A stretch of 32,301 nt of DNA from a virus: positions 1-32,301 of the IMG/VR virus record IMGVR_UViG_3300042090_001500; one strand, 5' to 3'. The notes beneath the pieces were generated by a model. It saw only the letters and a list, made by a program, of their open reading frames with translations, was not told the origin of the DNA and did not search any database. The translations under genes and the position numbers were made by a program. Below, piece after piece: positions 29,057-32,301 of this stretch. Within the stretch, counting starts at the first letter, position 1. Each line of letters opens with the position of its first letter.

Positions 29057-30955
29057 ATGAGTAATAAATTAGGCGGAAAACAAGGAACCGCATATCTTGG
29101 TACCAATGCAAATCAGCCACCCAACTGGAGTTTTAACACTAGAAACCCAACAGAATACGATTACCAAAATGTATCATTAGGAGACTTATGGCTTAATCAA
29201 GAAAATAGTACTGTATGGGTATTAGTTTCATTACAAAGAGGATCGTCAGGCCCAGGTTCAGTAGCTCATTGGAGTGAAGTTTCCACAAGCGTTACTCCTG
29301 GTGTTGTAGATTTATTGACTGGTGATAGTGGTGGTGAAGTTGGTCCAGATGGTGGCAATAATATTAACATTAAATCAGGTGTTTCAGGTTTTTCATTTGT
29401 AGGAAATCCTGGAACTAATACATTAACGTTTACCGGTACTTCACCAAGTGGTGACATTGTTACTTTAACAGGTAATAGTGGTGGTGCTGTTGGACCTGCT
29501 ACCGGTAATATCAATATAGTAGGTGATGGTACTACAATCGATATAGTGGGAAATCCAGGAACTCATACGTTAACCGCTTCAGTAATTAGTGGTGGTATGA
29601 CTGTATCTCAACTTGATGGAGATTCGGGAAGTGCAACACCTTCTATGGGTGTAATCAATATAATTGCGGGAACATCTTCACAACAAGCAGGATCATCAGT
29701 AACGTTCACAGGATCAGGAAATACTATTGAAATGAGTGTCACTGATGCTAATGAGAATACGATTATCGGTAAGGGTTCAGGTAATTCTGGCATCACCGGA
29801 ACGAATAATACGGCATTAGGAGAAGGATCTCTCGTTGGCTTGACTACTGGATTGTCTAATACAATTATAGGCCAAGGAAGCGGTATTGATCTGACCTCAG
29901 GCTCATATAATACAATTCTTGGCGCTGATACTGGTTATTCATTTACGACAGGTTCTAATAATGTTCTGGTTGGTCACACTGCTGGTGCTAACTACACATC
30001 AAGTGAAAGTAGTAATATAGCAATTGGTGCACCGGGAACCACTGCAGAATCAAATGTTTTGCGTATCGGAGCAGGAACTGGAACATCAGCTGGTGAAATT
30101 AATAAATCATTTATCTCAGGCATTCGTGGCATAACACCAGCAACATCTGATGGAATACCTGTATTTATTGGATCTGCGGGACAGTTGGGAACTGTAGGAA
30201 CTGGTGGAACTAGTTTTGTATCTACATTAACAGGTTCAAGTGGAGGATCTCAATCTCCTTCGGCGGGTAATATTAATATTCTTGCAGGATCCGGAATTAG
30301 TGTTGTTGGTACAGTCAATACTTTAACTATATCAGCAACTGGCGGTGGCGGAAGTGTTAATACTTTGACTGCTAATAGTGGTGGTGCTGTTTCAAGTTCA
30401 GGTGGCAATATAAATGTTGTGGGCGATGGTAGCACAGTAAATATAGTTGGTAACCCAGGTACCAATACATTAACAGTATCGGCAATTAATGGTGGCAGCC
30501 AACCTTTATTTTTAGCTCAATTAGCCACTACCCTTAATAATGTAACGGGCAACAATCTTTCGTACAATGTTATTTTTGATACTATTATATATAATAATGG
30601 TTCAAATTTTAATTTAGGAACCTCTACTTTTACGGCTCCTATTAACGGTGTATATGAATTTACAGGTTTTCTTTCATATATTGGAGTCAATTCATCCAAT
30701 ACTCGTGGAAGCATTCAGGTTACCACTACCAGTGGATTAATTTATCTGTATCTGGCCAATTATGGTGCTATTTATTATGCTGCCACTGCTGGTGCAATAA
30801 CTCTTGGGGTAGGTGGAACAGCAACGTGTTATATGACGGCTGGTGAAACTGCTTTATTAAATACATTGGTACAAGGTTCAAGTAAAAATGTTGGTATACT
30901 CGGACAACCGACAGCTTTGGCAGTATCTTATTTTAGCGGTACTTTGATAGGATAA
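29057..30955 (+). CDS. Tail fibre sharing attachment, shaft and C1q-like tip modules
   Basis: A 632-residue protein with an AAGGAAA SD. The N-terminal domain (RNPTEYDYQNVSLGDLWLN, then WVLVSLQRG and HWSEV) matches that of the 22782 fibre, pointing to a common docking site on the tail. At least three copies of the LTGNSGGAVGP...INIVGDGTTIDIVG module follow, with NTIIGKGSGNSGITGTNNTA repeats between. The C-terminal 150 residues (YNVIFDTIIYNNGSNFNLG, FTAPINGVYEFTGF) are a C1q-like tip related to the one on the 26674 fibre. Last fibre of the cluster, probably an alternative receptor binder. Confidence 0.8.
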   Translation: MSNKLGGKQGTAYLGTNANQPPNWSFNTRNPTEYDYQNVSLGDLWLNQENSTVWVLVSLQRGSSGPGSVAHWSEVSTSVTPGVVDLLTGDSGGEVGPDGGNNINIKSGVSGFSFVGNPGTNTLTFTGTSPSGDIVTLTGNSGGAVGPATGNINIVGDGTTIDIVGNPGTHTLTASVISGGMTVSQLDGDSGSATPSMGVINIIAGTSSQQAGSSVTFTGSGNTIEMSVTDANENTIIGKGSGNSGITGTNNTALGEGSLVGLTTGLSNTIIGQGSGIDLTSGSYNTILGADTGYSFTTGSNNVLVGHTAGANYTSSESSNIAIGAPGTTAESNVLRIGAGTGTSAGEINKSFISGIRGITPATSDGIPVFIGSAGQLGTVGTGGTSFVSTLTGSSGGSQSPSAGNINILAGSGISVVGTVNTLTISATGGGGSVNTLTANSGGAVSSSGGNINVVGDGSTVNIVGNPGTNTLTVSAINGGSQPLFLAQLATTLNNVTGNNLSYNVIFDTIIYNNGSNFNLGTSTFTAPINGVYEFTGFLSYIGVNSSNTRGSIQVTTTSGLIYLYLANYGAIYYAATAGAITLGVGGTATCYMTAGETALLNTLVQGSSKNVGILGQPTALAVSYFSGTLIG

Positions 30956-30972
30956 ATAGAACTAGGATAATT

Positions 30973-31287
30973 ATGAAAATATCAGTTGATGATAAAGAGC
31001 TTTACACACTTTCAGAAGTACAAAAAAAAGTTATCAAACACGAAATACCTGAGAAAATATTTGATGCTGATATGAAGCGTCGCCTTCATTGGGTATTAAA
31101 TCATAAATATGATGTTTGTTTTGAGAACTTTAAAAAGGAATGGGATCCTAAATTAGCAGCTAATGGTGTTCAAATGATTCCAACAGATCCTGATGCATAT
31201 GCACAGTTAGTATTCTCTCAGCCTAACTATCAAGATAGGGCTGCACGAGATGCTCAAGCAGGAAGTATGGCACCAAAAGTTGACTAA
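30973..31287 (+). CDS. Small conserved protein after the fibre cluster
   Basis: A 104-residue, mostly helical protein with a TAGGATAATT SD region. Notable stretches are TLSEVQKKVIKHEIPEKIF, MKRRLHWVLNHKYDVCFENF, KKEWDPKLAANGVQMIPTDP. I associate this helical layout with a conserved protein that ends structural operons in several podoviruses, function unknown to me. It is the last plus-strand gene, followed by a convergent hairpin pair and the minus-strand ERF operon. Confidence 0.65.
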   Translation: MKISVDDKELYTLSEVQKKVIKHEIPEKIFDADMKRRLHWVLNHKYDVCFENFKKEWDPKLAANGVQMIPTDPDAYAQLVFSQPNYQDRAARDAQAGSMAPKVD

Positions 31288-31341
31288 AAGCTATTTATAA
31301 TGCACTTTAGTGCTATTAAACATACTCCCTTCAAAGAAAAC

Positions 31342-31405
31342 CTCCCATGGCCACTAACCTGAACCATGGGAGACACTTACAAATGAGCAGTTTACTTTGT
31401 AAGTG
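31342..31405. terminator. Tandem hairpins at a convergent junction
   Basis: Stem 1: CTCCCATGG (31342-31350) with CCATGGGAG (31364-31372), 9 bp. Stem 2: CACTTACAAA (31374-31383) with TTTGTAAGTG (31396-31405), 10 bp. On the minus strand stem 1 is followed by GTTTTCTTTG, a fair terminator tail; on the plus strand no T-run follows. Likely ends the ERF operon and partly the fibre operon. Confidence 0.65.
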
Positions 31406-31411
31406 CAGTGT

Positions 31412-31648
31412 TTATCGTACTTGTTTTATGTTCAATAACTTATCTACTTCTTTCTCTATTGAATAATCTGATTCAGGAAAAGAAACAAATATCTTTTCCC
31501 AACAAGGGAAACATTCATCTCTGCTTGTTTGAACATAAACATTGAAATTATTCTTAGATATGTCGCCTGACTTACAGATTGTTCCATAGGGTAGCTGATC
31601 ATGCTTTGAGGGTTCTCCCCTACGATTAATCCATCTGCTCGGTTCCAT
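31412..31648 (-). CDS. Small hypothetical protein of the ERF operon
   Basis: A 78-residue protein whose start shares a base with the stop of the ERF gene (TAATG read on the minus strand), so it is translationally coupled to it. It has a basic N-terminus (MEPSRWINRRGEPSKHD), two Cys (one in a CFPCWEK context) and an acidic helical C-terminus. No family recognised. Coupling to a recombination gene suggests a role in DNA metabolism, but nothing in the sequence proves it. Confidence 0.6.
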   Translation of the reverse strand: MEPSRWINRRGEPSKHDQLPYGTICKSGDISKNNFNVYVQTSRDECFPCWEKIFVSFPESDYSIEKEVDKLLNIKQVR

Positions 31649-32301
31649 TATCGTGTCCTTAAGTATTCTTCTTGAGTCCTTTTAATCTTCAATATCTTAG
31701 AACGCGCTTTATGATACTCTGACGCAGGTAGATCTGCCAATGTACGAATATCATATGCTTCCATTATATCTTCAGCAATCTTTGAGTACCCGGTCAACTC
31801 TAAAAGCAACTCTTCATACTGATGCTTATTGATCACATCGTTATGATCTATTTCTATTTTTTGTGGTGAATCTGGCTTTCTCAATTGATCTTTAAGACGC
31901 TCTTCAGCCATCATCTCACCATTGTCATCAAACGCAATAGGATCATTGTCACAGGGAGCTATGCCCAATAACATCAACGCATGTAATCTTTTATGTACTT
32001 CATAAGTGTTACCTGTTTGTCTGTCGGTCTTACCCGCAACGACACGAGCACAGGAAGATATATACTGACCCGACTCATGTCCTATTGTTGTTTTGAGTAA
32101 CGAAGCACCTGAACCTTCATCAAGCAGTTCTATAAACTGATAGAAACCAAGACCGTTTGTGCTCAACGATTCTCTAACCGCTAATAGAATGGATTGTAGA
32201 TTGGCGAACTTTCTTCCTGAGGCTTCCTGGTTTGCAATAAGAGGTTTATAGGACCCCTGAGCCTTAGCAAGAGCTCCCATGATCTCATTGATATACTCGG
32301 A
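31648..32301 (-). CDS. erf: ERF-family single-strand annealing protein, 5' end cut by window
   Basis: At least 218 residues. An in-frame ATG at 32280 exists, but the frame continues open upstream to the window edge (SEYINEIM leading into GALAKAQGSYKPL), which reads as a normal ERF N-terminus, so the true start probably lies beyond 32301. The N-terminal half shows the ERF pattern ALAKAQG, GRKFANLQSILLAVRESLST, LGFYQFIEL, TTIGHESGQYISS; the C-terminal part is charged and helical. ERF proteins anneal single strands in phage recombination and genome circularisation. It is coupled to a small downstream gene and converges on the fibre operon. Confidence 0.8.
   Translation of the reverse strand, partial: SEYINEIMGALAKAQGSYKPLIANQEASGRKFANLQSILLAVRESLSTNGLGFYQFIELLDEGSGASLLKTTIGHESGQYISSCARVVAGKTDRQTGNTYEVHKRLHALMLLGIAPCDNDPIAFDDNGEMMAEERLKDQLRKPDSPQKIEIDHNDVINKHQYEELLLELTGYSKIAEDIMEAYDIRTLADLPASEYHKARSKILKIKRTQEEYLRTR

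Noticed and set aside
22782-30955. Diversity-generating retroelement at the fibre genes
   Set aside because: No reverse transcriptase, template repeat or adenine-biased variable repeat was seen in the window.

Overview
The window looks like part of a tailed-phage genome (or prophage) of podovirus type with a P22-like head and tail-hub layout. The evidence is a large terminase, a P22-type portal, a scaffold-like protein, an N4-gp56-type major capsid protein, a tail-hub (stabilization) protein, two candidate ejection proteins, four long repetitive tail-fibre genes and, at the right edge, an ERF-family single-strand annealing protein. Composition is moderately AT-rich, the standard genetic code fits, and most starts carry good Shine-Dalgarno (SD) sequences. 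No tRNA, integrase, lysogeny repressor or endolysin was recognised. Several accessory genes have Sec signal peptides ending in Ala-Met or Ser-Met, which suggests a diderm host. I think of Dependentiae-like bacteria, but that is only an impression.

Layout. 1-1.5 kb: a run of tiny overlapping genes, several apparently broken. 1.46-4.4 kb: the terminase locus, with two truncated copies of the terL start, a putative homing endonuclease gene (1557-2243) and terL itself, interrupted by an intein whose DNA also encodes an HNH endonuclease in another frame. 4.4-8.35 kb: small genes, the portal, small basic proteins, then a strong terminator. 8.4-10.1 kb: a minus-strand accessory island with two related secreted proteins and a small membrane protein. 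10.15-21.7 kb: head and tail morphogenesis genes on the plus strand, interrupted by a free-standing HNH gene (15784-16293). 21.6-22.7 kb: a minus-strand cassette encoding a ribbon-helix-helix regulator, an HNH endonuclease and a small membrane protein, with a palindromic operator candidate. 22.8-31.3 kb: tail-fibre cluster. 31.4 kb to the end: minus-strand ERF operon, convergent with the fibre cluster.

The morphogenesis genes form tight operons with overlaps or short gaps and supply DNA packaging, capsid, tail hub, ejection and receptor-binding functions. Superimposed on them are at least four putative homing-type endonuclease genes in three architectures: nested out of frame in an intein, docked onto the start codon of a host gene (twice, with the same 11-nt overlap and reading phase), and in an antisense cassette with its own regulator. 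The most notable signals are the alternate-frame HNH gene inside the TerL intein, the triplicated terL start, the regulator-HNH-membrane cassette, the secreted paralogue pair with a glycine-zipper tail, and codon-scrambled duplicated modules in the fibres. All functions are read from sequence by eye; no database search was run.
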